Shown: positions 1-10,039 of the stretch, in pieces | Layout: each line of letters starts with the position of its first letter | Position numbering within the stretch: the stretch's first letter is position 1 | NCBI GenBank assembly: GCA_900471485.1 | Contig: UCEU01000018.1 | Span: 1-56,391, forward strand | DNA length: 56,391 bases | Direction of reading: 5' to 3' | Source: Hyphomicrobiales bacterium | GTDB taxonomy: Bacteria > Pseudomonadota > Alphaproteobacteria > Rhizobiales > Rhizobiaceae | Position numbers and translations under genes: made by a program | Notes under the pieces: generated by a model | The model's database searches: none | Seen by the model: only the letters and a program-made list of their open reading frames with translations | Told to the model about the DNA's origin: nothing

Positions 1-96
1 TTAAACCGGACAGTAGTGGGCTCGTCCCGAGCATCTAAGCACGCCTCGGCTGGCTCAACGTGAGTGGATCGCCCTCCCGCGAACAATGCCCCACCC

Positions 97-717
97 TCAA
101 ACACCCCGCAACGGCGGAAAACCCTCATACCACTCAGAATGATCGCCCTCCCAATTCCCCATCCCCGGCTTGGTGAGGATACCGCGCGGGCCGACGTAAC
201 TCTGGATCACCCGGCGCGGGCGCTCGTGCCACTGGATGTTGAAGGCCCATAATTTCGGGAAGAAGCAGAGCGAGGCGTAGGGCAGGTGGTCGTGGATCCA
301 CCAGGCGAGCCGCTGCCAGTCTTCCAGCGCGTGATAGCGGTCGACCACCCAGGGAACGACGACGCAGGCAGCAGCACCCATGTAGCCATCGGCATCGCGC
401 ATGTCCCAGATGTGGTGGGCAGCCGTTGCGGCGTTGGTGGAGCAGTTGAGCTTGTTCTGGTTACCGAAACGGTTGACCTCGGGCGAGCGGTAGCCGGAGC
501 GGATGTGCAGGCGGCCGAAGGTCTCCTGCAGCGGTTCCAGCAATTCCTCGCACAGCCTCCTGCCGGTTTCGATGGCGAGATCCGGATCCTCGGGGATATT
601 CGGGATGCGATAGAAGTCGGCGATCTCGGAATGCAGGAAATCGCGCAGGAAGAAATTCTTCGACAGCCGCGCCCGCCCCAGATCCTCCAATGCCTTCATC
701 GAACCGGGTTTCTTCAT
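97..717 (-). CDS. Putative peptidase M15-like protein (206 aa)
   Basis: A 206-residue protein starting MKKPGSMKALEDLG. The ATG at 717 is chosen because GGGGAGG lies just upstream; the open frame extends further to 876 but without a ribosome site. The middle contains HIRSGYRSPEVNRF followed about 25 residues later by AHHIWDMRDADG. This resembles the SGYRS...H-x6-D arrangement of M15-type (D-Ala-D-Ala carboxypeptidase-like) zinc peptidases. The C-terminal half is rich in Trp/Tyr. No signal peptide is obvious, so a cell-wall role is only inferred. It is divergent from the DUF892 gene, sharing a 140-bp promoter region. It could be a non-catalytic relative of the M15 fold. Confidence 0.6.
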   Translation of the reverse strand: MKKPGSMKALEDLGRARLSKNFFLRDFLHSEIADFYRIPNIPEDPDLAIETGRRLCEELLEPLQETFGRLHIRSGYRSPEVNRFGNQNKLNCSTNAATAAHHIWDMRDADGYMGAAACVVVPWVVDRYHALEDWQRLAWWIHDHLPYASLCFFPKLWAFNIQWHERPRRVIQSYVGPRGILTKPGMGNWEGDHSEWYEGFPPLRGV

Positions 718-782
718 TGCCACCTCCCCTTGCGTGAAGCGGAGTTTGCCGGATTTCTTTGAAAGCACCACCCGAAATGGCG

Positions 783-807
783 GGAACCTTTGGCAAGAAA
801 CGAACTT
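783..807 (+). promoter_or_regulatory. Candidate EcfG/RpoE2-type general stress promoter
   Basis: GGAAC at 783-787 is followed by exactly 18 bases and then TT at 806-807. This fits the GGAAC-N18/19-TT pattern known for RpoE2/EcfG-dependent promoters in rhizobia. It lies about 50 bp upstream of the DUF892 gene, a protein class commonly stress-induced. The pattern is short and occurs by chance, so position and gene type carry the argument. Confidence 0.5.
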
Positions 808-857
808 CTGTTGGCGCAACCGCCTCGCGGCGTCCTCACAACGAAGGGAATAGGGAA

Positions 858-1352
858 ATGCCAAAGGAAAAGACACTCGACGATCTGTTCTACGATACGC
901 TGAAGGACATCTACTTCGCGGAAAAGCAGATCCTGCGGGCGCTACCGAAGATGGCGCGCGCGGCGCAATCGGAAGAACTCAAAGCAGGCTTTACCAAGCA
1001 CAGGGAGCAGACCGAAGGCCATGTCGACCGGCTGCAGCAGGTGTTCGAACTGATCGGCAAGCGGGCGCAGGGCAAGACCTGCGAGGCGATCCAGGGGATC
1101 ATCGCGGAAGGCGAGGAGATCATCGAGGAATTCAAGGGTTCGCCGGCTATCGATGCCGGGCTGATCTCCTCGGCGCAGGCCGTCGAGCACTACGAGATGG
1201 CCCGCTACGGCACGCTGAAGACCTGGGCGCAGACGCTCGGCAAGAAGGACGTCGCGACGCTGCTCGACCAGACGCTGCAGGAAGAGGCGGACACCGACAA
1301 GACCTTGTCGAAGCTTGCTACATCGGCTGCCAACCAGAAGGCCGCGGCCTGA
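858..1352 (+). CDS. YciE/YciF-like ferritin-like protein (DUF892)
   Basis: A 164-residue protein starting MPKEKTLDDLFYDTLKDIYFAEKQILRALPKM, the typical opening of the DUF892 (YciE/YciF) ferritin-like family. Four helices carry conserved Glu/His positions: YFAEKQ, KHREQTEGHVDRL, EEIIEEF, AVEHYEMARYGTLKTWA and LQEEADTDKTLSKLA. The family is a rubrerythrin/ferritin-like four-helix bundle linked to osmotic and general stress; a di-metal site is likely but its reaction is not known to me. The ATG at 858 is preceded by AGGGAATAGGGAA, and homologues start here; the frame is open from 759 without homology. The upstream GGAAC-type promoter suggests general-stress control. Confidence 0.88.
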   Translation: MPKEKTLDDLFYDTLKDIYFAEKQILRALPKMARAAQSEELKAGFTKHREQTEGHVDRLQQVFELIGKRAQGKTCEAIQGIIAEGEEIIEEFKGSPAIDAGLISSAQAVEHYEMARYGTLKTWAQTLGKKDVATLLDQTLQEEADTDKTLSKLATSAANQKAAA

Positions 1353-1391
1353 CCGACAGCGTGGGCGGGAGGGTCTATGACTGCTCCCGCC

Positions 1392-2282
1392 TCAACCCGT
1401 GTAGCGAAAGAAATCGATGAAGGCGCGCAATGCCGGGCGCATCTGGCGGCGGCTTGGATAGTAGATGAAGGGGCCGGGATAGGGCGCGCACCAATCCTCC
1501 AGCACCCGCACCAGCTTGCCGCTCGCAAGCTCATCCTCGACGCGCAGATCGAAGAGATAGGCGAGGCCGACGCCATTCAGCGCCGCGATCAGCGCCAGCC
1601 TGTCCTCGCTGACGATCAGCGGGCCATCAACAGGCACAACCAGTTCGCGGCCATCCTTCTCGAACTCCCAGCGATAGATCGTGCCATTGGTGAAGCGCCG
1701 CTTGATGCAGCGGTGGTTGACGAGATCGGAGGGATGCAGCGGCTTGGGGTGGCGTTTGAAATAGTCAGGCGAACCGGCAATCACGGTCGTCAGGTTCGGC
1801 GAGGCGCGCACCGCGATCATGTCGGCCTCGAGGCTCTCTTCCAGTCTAATGCCGGCGTCGAAGCCTTCGCGGACGATGTCGATGAAGCCATCCTCGTTGG
1901 CGATTTCGAGGGTGATATCCGGATAGCGGTTTAGGAACTCGCCGAGGCGGGGCGCGAGCAGGATATCGGAGGCGAAGCGCGGTGCGGTGACCCGCAACGT
2001 GCCGGCAGGCCGTCCGCCCGCCTCACTGACGGCTTCGAGCGCGATGCCGATCTCGTCCAGCGCCGGCTTCAGCCGCTGCAAGAGCAGCCGCCCCTCCTCC
2101 GTCGGCGCGACGCTGCGCGTCGTGCGCGCCAAAAGCCGGATGCCCAGGCTCTCCTCGAGGCTGGAGACGGCGTGACTGACGGCCGAGGGCGCGATCTCCA
2201 GCTCCTTGGCGGCGGCGCGGAAGCTGCGGTGTTCGGCGACAGTGGCGAGAACGGCGAGTTGGGCGAGCTGGGTCCTGTTCAT
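1392..2282 (-). CDS. LysR-family transcriptional regulator
   Basis: A 296-residue regulator. The N-terminal winged helix-turn-helix (about residues 1-60) reads [21 protein letters not shown], then [22 protein letters not shown]. The effector domain of periplasmic-binding-protein fold follows (about 90-295), with the usual [10 protein letters not shown] opening. The frame extends to 2420, but homology begins at the ATG at 2282. It is transcribed divergently from the aldo/keto reductase with 122 bp between the start codons, the classical LysR arrangement, so it probably controls that reductase and itself. The inducer cannot be deduced. Confidence 0.9.
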   Translation of the reverse strand: MNRTQLAQLAVLATVAEHRSFRAAAKELEIAPSAVSHAVSSLEESLGIRLLARTTRSVAPTEEGRLLLQRLKPALDEIGIALEAVSEAGGRPAGTLRVTAPRFASDILLAPRLGEFLNRYPDITLEIANEDGFIDIVREGFDAGIRLEESLEADMIAVRASPNLTTVIAGSPDYFKRHPKPLHPSDLVNHRCIKRRFTNGTIYRWEFEKDGRELVVPVDGPLIVSEDRLALIAALNGVGLAYLFDLRVEDELASGKLVRVLEDWCAPYPGPFIYYPSRRQMRPALRAFIDFFRYTG

Positions 2283-2404
2283 TGATCTATTTGTTAGAAC
2301 AGCCTGTGCCGCATTGCACGTATTTTTTGAAAGCTTCCGGCGCGCTAGGTTTGCCTCGTGCCGCTCAAATCGCGGCCTCACCATTTGCTCGAAGGGAGCC
2401 AGAC
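2283..2404. promoter_or_regulatory. Divergent LysR/aldo-keto reductase intergenic region
   Basis: This 122-bp spacer separates the divergent starts. It has an AT-rich left end (TTGATCTATTTGTTAGAACA), unlike its GC-rich surroundings. It should hold both promoters and the LysR operator, but I cannot point to one convincing T-N11-A dyad. Confidence 0.5.
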
Positions 2405-3400
<996 letters not shown>

Positions 3401-3513
3401 CACCAGGGGCCGCCCCTCACCGGGGCGGCTCGGCCCTGCTCTGCCCGCTGGATGCCTTGCCAGCTGACCACGGCGCGCTATATCCGCCTGACGATGCGAT
3501 CGAGGGGCTAAGA

Positions 3514-3873
3514 ATGGCCGACCGGCAGGCAGTCGAAGCAGTCGTTCATCTCTATGTCGAGGGCATGACCTTCGCCAACGAACCGGCGCTGCGCAAGGCG
3601 TTTCATCCGCAATGCGCCGTCATCGGACATTACGAGAACGCGGTGGAATGGTCGACGCGCGACGAGTTCATCGCCGCGATCGTTTCCGAAGGCGCCGCCC
3701 CGCCGGGCACCCAACCACATATGGACATCCAGATGCTCGACGTCGTCGGCGATGCCGCGAGCGTCAAGGTCTGCGACGAATTCGCCGGCATGCGCTTCAC
3801 CGACTATCTGTCGATGCTGAAGATCGACGGGCGCTGGAGCATCGTCAACAAGGTCTATTACCTGCACGCCTGA
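3514..3873 (+). CDS. NTF2-like (putative lumazine-binding) protein
   Basis: A 119-residue protein starting MADRQAVEAVVHLYVEGMTF and ending SMLKIDGRWSIVNKVYYLHA. The pattern of an N-terminal helix pair, a central FHPQCAVIGHY strand and a closing LKIDGRWSIVNKVYY sheet is that of small NTF2-fold proteins (Lumazine_bd_2/DUF4440-like). The ATG at 3514 follows GAGGGGCTAAGA, a good ribosome site. It lies 113 bp after the reductase in the same direction and may be read through from it. Members include enzymes and ligand-binding proteins; no function is assigned. Confidence 0.75.
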   Translation: MADRQAVEAVVHLYVEGMTFANEPALRKAFHPQCAVIGHYENAVEWSTRDEFIAAIVSEGAAPPGTQPHMDIQMLDVVGDAASVKVCDEFAGMRFTDYLSMLKIDGRWSIVNKVYYLHA

Positions 3874-3880
3874 TCGGCAT

Positions 3881-3908
3881 AAAAAATCCCCGCCGCTCGG
3901 ACGGGGAT
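3881..3908 (-). terminator. Rho-independent terminator of pheT
   Basis: The arms ATCCCCG (3886-3892) and CGGGGAT (3902-3908) are complementary. On the minus strand the stem is followed by six Ts, 43 bp past the pheT stop. It may also stop the convergent NTF2-like transcript. Confidence 0.85.
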
Positions 3909-3950
3909 CGCGACGGGCCGACCGGCCCGCCAACTCTCATATGGCCGCTA

Positions 3951-6413
3951 TCAGCCGCGCAGGACGCCGCCTGTGACCTTGGTGACGCTGGCGACGATCT
4001 TCTGCGTCAGGGCTTCGAAATCCTCGTCGGTCAGCGTGCGCTCGACCGGCTGGATCTGCACCTCGATGGCGACCGACTTCTTGCCTTCGCCGACAGAGGC
4101 ACCCTCGAAGATATCGAAGACATTCACGCCGGCGACCAGCTTGCGGTCGGCACCGGTCGCGGCCTTGATGATGGCGCCGGCCTCGACCGCTTTGTCGACG
4201 ACGAAGGCGAAGTCGCGCTTGACGGCCTGGAACTGCGAGAGTTCCAGCGCCGGCTTGGTGCGGGTCGCCTTCTTCTTCGGCTCGGGCATGGCGTCGAGAT
4301 AGACTTCGAAGCCCGCAAGCGCGCCGGAGACATCGAGTGCTTCCAGCATCAAGGGATGGAACTCGCCGAAATAGCCGAGCACGACCTTCGGGCCCATCTT
4401 GATGGTGCCGGAGCGGCCGGGGTGATACCATTCGGGACCGCCCTGCTCGACCTGGATGTTGGTCATCGGCAGGCCGCAGGCTTCGATCACCGCCAGCGCA
4501 TCGGCCTTGGCGTCGAAGACGTCGACCGGCTTGCCGCCGCCCTTGGCCGTGTTCGACCACATGCGGCCGGAGCCGGCCATCGAGGCGGTGCCGCGACGGA
4601 TGCCGCCGGCAACGCGGCGCTGGCCTTCCGGCCTGTCGTTCTCATAGGTGCCGGACACTTCGAAGATCGCGACGTCGCCATAGCCCTTGTCGGCATTGCG
4701 CTGGGCAGCCGTGAGCAGACCCGGCAGCAGCGAGGGGCGCATGTCGGACATTTCTGATGCGATCGGGTTGGCGAGCTTCAGAGCCGGCGAACCACCGCCG
4801 AAGAGCTTCGCTTGCTCCTCGGAAATGAAGGACCAGGTGACGGCTTCCAGCATGCCGCGCGAGGCGAGCGCGCGCTTGGCGGTGCGGGTGCGGATCTGCA
4901 GCGTCGTCAGGATGCGGCCGTTGACTTCGGTGTGGCTTTCCAGCGGCGCCGGCTTGATGTTGTCGACGCCGTGGATGCGCATGACCTCTTCGACGAGATC
5001 GGCCTTGCCGTCGACATCGGGACGCCAGGAGGGAACGGCGACGGAAACGCGCTCTCCGGAACCGCTAACCTTGAAGCCTAGGCGCGTCAGGATCTCGACA
5101 CTCTCCTCAGTGGAGACTTCCAGACCCGTCAGGCGCTTCACTTCCGAGAAGGGGAAGTCGACGATCTTGGGCTCATAGCCCTTGTAGCCGACGATCTCGG
5201 CCTTGGCGGCGGTGCCGCCGCAGAATTCGAGCACCAGTTCGGTGGTGCGCTCGAGGCCGGGGACCATGTATTCGGGATCGACGCCGCGCTCGAAGCGGTA
5301 GCGGGCATCGGTGATGATGCCGAGGCCACGGCCGGACTTGGCGATGTTCATCGGATCCCAGAGGGCCGATTCGATCAGCACGTCGGTGGTGTTTTCATCG
5401 CAGCCGGAGTGCTCGCCACCCATGATGCCGCCGATCGACTCGATGCCGTTTTCGTCAGCGATGACGACGTTGTTCGGGCCGAGCTTGTATTCGCGCTGGT
5501 CGAGCGCCAGCACCGTCTCGCCGTCCCTGGCGCGGCGAACGGTGAGGTTGCCCTTCACCTTGGCGGCGTCGAAGACGTGCATCGGGCGACCCTGGTCGAA
5601 GGTCATGTAGTTGGTGATGTCGACGAGCGCGTTGATCGGGCGGAGACCGATCGCCGTCAGGCGCTGCTGCACCCACTTGGGGCTCGGGCCGTTCTTGACG
5701 CCGCGCACCAGGCGCAGGCCGAAGCCCGGGCAGAGCTTGTCGTCATCGAGATCAATTGTGACCTTAACCGGCGTTTCGCCTTCAGTTGTAAAGCCATACT
5801 TACCGGGCCTACGTGATTTGCCGACCTCGTTCGAAGCTTTCAGCGTGCCGAGGCCGGAGGCGGCCAGATCGCGGGCGATGCCGTAGATCGAGGTGCAATC
5901 CGGACGATTCGGCGTCAGGTTGATCTCGATCATCGGGTCGTCGAGATGGGCGTAGGCGGCAAACGAGGTGCCGACCGGCGCATCCTCGGGCAGGTCGATG
6001 ATGCCATCGTGGCTGTCGGACATGTTCAGCTCCTTTTCGGAGCACATCATGCCGTGGCTTTCGACGCCACGGATCTTGCCGACGCCGAGCGTGACATCGA
6101 TACCCGGCACATAATCGCCCGGCCGCGCCAGCGCGCCGACCAGACCGGCGCGCGCATTCGGCGCACCGCAGACGATCTGCAGCGGCTTGCCGCCGTTGAT
6201 ATCGGGACCGGCATCGACCGACAGCACCTTCAAACGGTCCGCTTCCGGATGCTTCTCAGCCGAAAGCACGCGGGCGATGACGAAGGGCTTGTAGGCCGCC
6301 TTGTCGTCGACATCCTCGACCTCAAGGCCGATCTCGGTCAGGCGCTTGCAGATTTCATCCAGTGTGGCGTCGGTCTCAAGATGATCCTTGAGCCAGGAAA
6401 GCGTGAATTTCAT
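3951..6413 (-). CDS. pheT: Phenylalanyl-tRNA synthetase beta subunit
   Basis: An 820-residue beta subunit of the (alpha-beta)2 cytoplasmic enzyme that charges tRNA-Phe. Visible parts: the EMAP/TRBD-type tRNA-binding domain near residues 39-150 ([20 protein letters not shown]), the B3/B4 editing region in the middle, the B5 domain around 400-480, a catalytic-core-like region, and the C-terminal anticodon-binding FDX-ACB domain (from about 725, [17 protein letters not shown]). It starts [20 protein letters not shown], the canonical N-terminus, and the length is normal. It is the last gene of pheS-exonuclease-pheT, separated from the exonuclease by 55 bp. Confidence 0.97.
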   Translation of the reverse strand: MKFTLSWLKDHLETDATLDEICKRLTEIGLEVEDVDDKAAYKPFVIARVLSAEKHPEADRLKVLSVDAGPDINGGKPLQIVCGAPNARAGLVGALARPGDYVPGIDVTLGVGKIRGVESHGMMCSEKELNMSDSHDGIIDLPEDAPVGTSFAAYAHLDDPMIEINLTPNRPDCTSIYGIARDLAASGLGTLKASNEVGKSRRPGKYGFTTEGETPVKVTIDLDDDKLCPGFGLRLVRGVKNGPSPKWVQQRLTAIGLRPINALVDITNYMTFDQGRPMHVFDAAKVKGNLTVRRARDGETVLALDQREYKLGPNNVVIADENGIESIGGIMGGEHSGCDENTTDVLIESALWDPMNIAKSGRGLGIITDARYRFERGVDPEYMVPGLERTTELVLEFCGGTAAKAEIVGYKGYEPKIVDFPFSEVKRLTGLEVSTEESVEILTRLGFKVSGSGERVSVAVPSWRPDVDGKADLVEEVMRIHGVDNIKPAPLESHTEVNGRILTTLQIRTRTAKRALASRGMLEAVTWSFISEEQAKLFGGGSPALKLANPIASEMSDMRPSLLPGLLTAAQRNADKGYGDVAIFEVSGTYENDRPEGQRRVAGGIRRGTASMAGSGRMWSNTAKGGGKPVDVFDAKADALAVIEACGLPMTNIQVEQGGPEWYHPGRSGTIKMGPKVVLGYFGEFHPLMLEALDVSGALAGFEVYLDAMPEPKKKATRTKPALELSQFQAVKRDFAFVVDKAVEAGAIIKAATGADRKLVAGVNVFDIFEGASVGEGKKSVAIEVQIQPVERTLTDEDFEALTQKIVASVTKVTGGVLRG

Positions 6414-6468
6414 TGCTCGTGTTCCTTCGTCAAAGTTCTCTGCGAGGATATGCGTTCTAATCGAGACG

Positions 6469-7086
6469 TCATCTTAGGAAGTCTTCCGGCCGGCTGGGCG
6501 ATTGGCGCGCCAGCGTCAGTAGTTTCGCTAAAAGTGACGCATAACCGCGCGCATCGTCGATCGCGCGGTGGGTATGAGGATGATTGCCCAACCACTCGGC
6601 GGGAAACTCGATATCGCCGGTGTGTGGGCGAATTTTGCCAAATATTCCCGACAAATATGTGCCGATATCCAGTGGGCTGGCATTGAAAACACAGCGGCCC
6701 CAATGTGGTACGTCCAAAAGAAAACTATCGGCAAATGTCCGCAGATAAGTATCGATCCACAGTCCGTCGAACATCAGCGGGCGGGCAGCGAAAGACCGCA
6801 GTCCGGTAAAGGACTCGACCCAATGCGCATAACGCTTCATCACGACGGACGGATCTTCGGGGGCCGTAGTCGCTGCCTCCCAGGCTTCCGGTTGTCCGGC
6901 CCACCATGTCATCGTCTTTTCGTCGGGCTGCCTATCCGCACGCGGACTTAACACGGCCTCGAACTCACCACATATCTCGCCGTCTTCGCGCAGCACCACG
7001 CTGGCAAAGCTCAACATCGAATTGTGCGCCGGATCAGGGCCGTCGCATTCGATGTCAGTGACGAAATAATGGGCGAGAGCTGTCAC
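6469..7086 (-). CDS. DEDDh-type 3'-5' exonuclease between pheS and pheT
   Basis: A 205-residue RNase T/DnaQ-like exonuclease. Exo I is [11 protein letters not shown] (Asp and Glu ligands), exo II is [13 protein letters not shown], and exo III is [18 protein letters not shown], giving the H-x4-D spacing of the DEDDh class, so all four acidic ligands and the general-base His appear present. The ATG overlaps the pheS stop by 4 bases (ATGA), implying translational coupling, and pheT follows 55 bp later. The substrate (DNA proofreading, tRNA 3' ends or small RNA) is not determinable. The location suggests, but does not prove, a tRNA-related role. Confidence 0.82.
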   Translation of the reverse strand: MTALAHYFVTDIECDGPDPAHNSMLSFASVVLREDGEICGEFEAVLSPRADRQPDEKTMTWWAGQPEAWEAATTAPEDPSVVMKRYAHWVESFTGLRSFAARPLMFDGLWIDTYLRTFADSFLLDVPHWGRCVFNASPLDIGTYLSGIFGKIRPHTGDIEFPAEWLGNHPHTHRAIDDARGYASLLAKLLTLARQSPSRPEDFLR

Positions 7087-8165
7087 GCGCTCAACCCGCC
7101 GAACAGCGTCGGCATGTCGAGTGGGCGGAAGCCGTAGTGGGTCATCCAGCGGACGTCGGCGTTGAAGAAGTCGCGCAGGTCGGGCATGCCGTATTTCAGC
7201 ATGGCGATGCGGTCCAGCCCCATGCCCCAGGCAAAGCCCTGGTATTCATCGGGATCGAGACCGCCGGCGCGTAGCACGTTCGGGTGCACCATGCCGCAGC
7301 CCAGGATCTCCATCCAGTCGGTGCCTTCGCCGAACTTGACGATCGGGCCGGAGCGGTCGCACTGGATGTCGACCTCGAAGGACGGTTCCGTGAAGGGGAA
7401 GAAGGACGGGCGGAAGCGCATGGTGACGCTGTCGACCTCGAAGAAGGTCTTGCAGAATTCTTCCAGCACCCAGCGGATGTTGGCGACATTGGCTTTCTTG
7501 TCGACGACGAGGCCCTCGACCTGGTGGAACATCGGCGAGTGCGTCGCGTCCGAGTCCTGGCGGTAGGTCTTGCCGGGGATGATGATGCGGATCGGCGGCT
7601 TTTGCGCTTCCATGGTGCGCACCTGCACCGGCGAGGTGTGCGTGCGCAGCACCTTGCGCTCGCCGTTCTCATCAGGATTGAAGAAGAACGTGTCGTGCAT
7701 CTCGCGGGCCGGATGGCCCTCGGGGAAGTTCAGCGCCGTGAAGTTATAATAGTCGGTCTCGACATCGGGACCTTCGGCGATCGAGAAGCCCATGTCGGCG
7801 AAGATCGCGGTGATCTCGTCGACGATCTGGCTGATCGGGTGGATGCGGCCGCGCTCGGCGGGCGAGGAGCGGACGGGGAGCGAGACGTCGACGGTCTCGG
7901 CCTTCAGGCGCGCATCGATCGCCGCCTTCTTGAGATCGGCCTTGCGGGCGTTGATCGCCTCGGTCACCACGGTCTTCAGCGCGTTGATCTGGGCGCCGCG
8001 GGTCTGGCGCTCTTCAGGCGTCATCGAGCCCAGCGTCTTCAGGAGTTCGGAGACCGACCCCTTCTTGCCAAGGGCCGCGACGCGTACGGCTTCGATCGCC
8101 GGTTCATCGGCGGCGGCCGCGACATCGGACAGGAGTTGCTTTTCCAGGGTTGCGAGTTCGGTCAT
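7083..8165 (-). CDS. pheS: Phenylalanyl-tRNA synthetase alpha subunit
   Basis: A 360-residue alpha subunit. The N-terminal coiled coil (about 1-100) binds tRNA. The class II catalytic core follows, with [18 protein letters not shown] sequence (here [14 protein letters not shown]), motif 2 [23 protein letters not shown], and motif 3 [19 protein letters not shown]. Length and start ([15 protein letters not shown]) are typical. It is preceded at 37 bp by the kinase-like gene and overlaps the exonuclease start by 4 bp. No Phe-leader attenuator is visible in the short upstream gap. Confidence 0.97.
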   Translation of the reverse strand: MTELATLEKQLLSDVAAAADEPAIEAVRVAALGKKGSVSELLKTLGSMTPEERQTRGAQINALKTVVTEAINARKADLKKAAIDARLKAETVDVSLPVRSSPAERGRIHPISQIVDEITAIFADMGFSIAEGPDVETDYYNFTALNFPEGHPAREMHDTFFFNPDENGERKVLRTHTSPVQVRTMEAQKPPIRIIIPGKTYRQDSDATHSPMFHQVEGLVVDKKANVANIRWVLEEFCKTFFEVDSVTMRFRPSFFPFTEPSFEVDIQCDRSGPIVKFGEGTDWMEILGCGMVHPNVLRAGGLDPDEYQGFAWGMGLDRIAMLKYGMPDLRDFFNADVRWMTHYGFRPLDMPTLFGGLSA

Positions 8166-8202
8166 CTTTTCCTGCCTTCAAGGCGCCAATCTTCAAACGA
8201 CG

Positions 8203-9039
8203 TCAGTCTTGTCGATAATTCACGAAAACATGCATCAGATAGCTGGTCGCCACGATGAAACGTTGCAGATCACTACCCATGTGGACGCGGCCAATCAACC
8301 GGGCAGCCCATAAAAAGCCGCCGAGGAAGCCGGTAAGCTTGCGCAGTTCGGCAACGGCCGCGGGCGGGGCAACAGCGGCCCAGGCCTCGTAGGCCCGGTC
8401 GTGGGTGACCTTGCCGAACCTGGCGCGCTGCGCGACCTGCAAAAAGAGCAGCCAGATATCGCGCGCCTGCGCGGTTTCGAGCGGCATCACCGTGTCCGGC
8501 TCCTCCTCGAAATCCATGAAGCCGATGCGGCCGTCGCGCAGGAACATGTCCCTCGGATAAGGGCGACCGTGGCACAGGCCCTTTGAATGCAGGCGGCCGA
8601 GCTCGGCGCAGCAGTGGACCAGCATATCGTCGCAGGCCACCGGATCGCCCTTCAGCACCCGCTTCATGTGGCGATCGACGGTCAGGCCGACATCGCTGAA
8701 GGCGACGGCGGCGCCGGAGGAGTAGACGACACGCGGCGTCGGAATGCCCTTGGCTGAGAACTGGGCGATCCGGCGCATCTCGCGCTTCGCCATGCCCTCG
8801 TCGCCGAGCACCGGCGACGGGCGCAGGAAGGGTGCGCGGATCAGGTTGGCGGCCATGCGCTGGAGAATGACCCAGCGCGGCTTGCGCTCGGTGCCGTAGC
8901 GCTTGATCCAGACGGCGCCGGTGGAGAGCACGACGCGCTGAACCCTTTCCTTGCCGCCGATCAGCGCGGCGAGCAGGACGGGCACGTCCTTTTCGCTCAA
9001 GCCCCTGTCGGCTGCGAGAGATTGAAGTTCGCTGGTCAC
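8203..9039 (-). CDS. Lipopolysaccharide (Kdo/WaaP)-kinase-like protein
   Basis: A 278-residue protein with a compact eukaryotic-like kinase fold. VWIKRYG supplies a candidate phosphate-anchoring Lys. LHSKGLCHGRPYPRDMFLRDGRIGFMDFEEEPD holds the catalytic-loop HGRPYPRD and a metal-binding DFE, as in the WaaP/Bud32/RIO-like group. There is no signal peptide or membrane segment. The family includes heptose and Kdo kinases of LPS core assembly and atypical protein kinases, and I cannot choose between them. It lies between the rplT terminator and pheS, 37 bp before pheS, so it may be cotranscribed with the pheST operon. Confidence 0.75.
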   Translation of the reverse strand: MTSELQSLAADRGLSEKDVPVLLAALIGGKERVQRVVLSTGAVWIKRYGTERKPRWVILQRMAANLIRAPFLRPSPVLGDEGMAKREMRRIAQFSAKGIPTPRVVYSSGAAVAFSDVGLTVDRHMKRVLKGDPVACDDMLVHCCAELGRLHSKGLCHGRPYPRDMFLRDGRIGFMDFEEEPDTVMPLETAQARDIWLLFLQVAQRARFGKVTHDRAYEAWAAVAPPAAVAELRKLTGFLGGFLWAARLIGRVHMGSDLQRFIVATSYLMHVFVNYRQD

Positions 9040-9072
9040 GTCTGTCGACGTCCTTTGTCGGTCAAAAACGAA

Positions 9073-9105
9073 GAAACCCGCGCAAGCCTTGCCAGCGCGG
9101 GTTTC
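9073..9105 (-). terminator. Rho-independent terminator of rpmI-rplT
   Basis: Perfect 11-bp arms GAAACCCGCGC (9073-9083) and GCGCGGGTTTC (9095-9105). On the minus strand they are followed by TTCGTTTTT. It ends the ribosomal-protein operon and separates it from the kinase-like gene. Confidence 0.9.
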
Positions 9106-9139
9106 AAATCATCGAAGCGAAGGTTCGAATAGCGCCGGC

Positions 9140-9544
9140 TTAGTTGACGGCTGCTTCAAACTCGTTCTTCGTGCCAGCGTCCTTCAGGTACTCGAGTGCC
9201 TTCTTGGAGGCAGCAACGAGCGCACCGAATGCTTCCGGCTCATGGATTGCCATGTCGGAGAGAACCTTACGGTCAACTTCGATGCCAGCCTTGTTCAGGC
9301 CGTCGATGAAGCGGCCATAGGTCAGGCCGAATTCGCGGACAGCAGCGTTGATACGCTGGATCCAGAGTGCGCGGAAGTTGCGCTTGTTGATCTTGCGGTC
9401 GCGGTAAGCGTACTGCTTCGAACGATCGACAGCAGCCTTGGCGGCGCGGATGGTGTTCTTGCGGCGGCCGTAGAAACCCTTGGCCTGCTTCAGAACCTTC
9501 TTGTGCTTGGCGTGGGCGGTAACGCCTCTTTTTACACGTGCCAT
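9140..9544 (-). CDS. rplT: 50S ribosomal protein L20
   Basis: A 134-residue L20, starting [30 protein letters not shown] and rich in Lys/Arg. It binds 23S rRNA and is needed early in 50S assembly; in E. coli and Bacillus it also represses its own operon. The length exceeds that of E. coli L20 through a short Ala/Lys-rich C-terminal tail ([12 protein letters not shown]), common in alphaproteobacteria. It follows rpmI by 38 bp. Confidence 0.98.
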   Translation of the reverse strand: MARVKRGVTAHAKHKKVLKQAKGFYGRRKNTIRAAKAAVDRSKQYAYRDRKINKRNFRALWIQRINAAVREFGLTYGRFIDGLNKAGIEVDRKVLSDMAIHEPEAFGALVAASKKALEYLKDAGTKNEFEAAVN

Positions 9545-9582
9545 TTCATGATCTCCTTAATCTATACGTTCGCGGAATAGTC

Positions 9583-9786
9583 TTAGAGACCGTTCGGCAG
9601 GTAATTCTTCACGACCTTGCGGCCATCCGGTTCAGCCAGAACCATGGTGCCACGTGCATCGCGAATGAACTTGTTGGAACGCTTGATCATGCCATGGCGC
9701 TTGCCAGCAGCTGCAGCCTTGACCTTGCCGGTCGCGGTGATCTTGAACCGCTTCTTGGCGGAGGACTTCGTCTTCATCTTGGGCAT
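9583..9786 (-). CDS. rpmI: 50S ribosomal protein L35
   Basis: A 67-residue L35, starting [20 protein letters not shown]. The ATG at 9786 is chosen from the conserved N-terminus; the open frame continues upstream to 9936 without homology. First gene of rpmI-rplT. Unlike in E. coli, infC is not immediately upstream: a two-component module and infC's own terminator intervene, so rpmI-rplT needs its own promoter, which is visible at 9969-9996. Confidence 0.97.
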   Translation of the reverse strand: MPKMKTKSSAKKRFKITATGKVKAAAAGKRHGMIKRSNKFIRDARGTMVLAEPDGRKVVKNYLPNGL

Positions 9787-9968
9787 TTTGCTACTCCGTT
9801 TCTGATCCCCCGCATGCTTCAAAAGAAACCTTCTCGCGATACCCGGTTTCCCTGGAGTCGCAACAAGTGCGGGAGCGTTTGTTGTTGATCTGCGGCTCCG
9901 GTGACGAACCGTTCCGCAAGCATTCGAAACCGCCACGGCATGCCCTGCCGGTCAGTTCGGACGCGCGC

Positions 9969-9996
9969 TTATAACCGCAGTGTCATGAAAGTGCAA
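9969..9996 (-). promoter_or_regulatory. Sigma-70-type promoter for rpmI-rplT
   Basis: Minus-strand reading gives TTGCAC (9996-9991), a 16-base spacer and TTATAA (9974-9969). The implied start near 9960 leaves a leader of about 175 nt before rpmI, long enough for an L20-type autoregulatory structure. Confidence 0.65.
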
Positions 9997-10039
9997 CGGG
10001 GCCGCCGATGAATCTTCGGCGCCCCACGCGGCGGCGCTT

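Noticed and set aside
1..96. Possible gene at the left edge
   Set aside because: Only short frames without ribosome sites; nothing supported before the stop of the first gene.
2283..2404. Specific LysR T-N11-A operator
   Set aside because: Several weak candidates, none symmetrical enough to single out.
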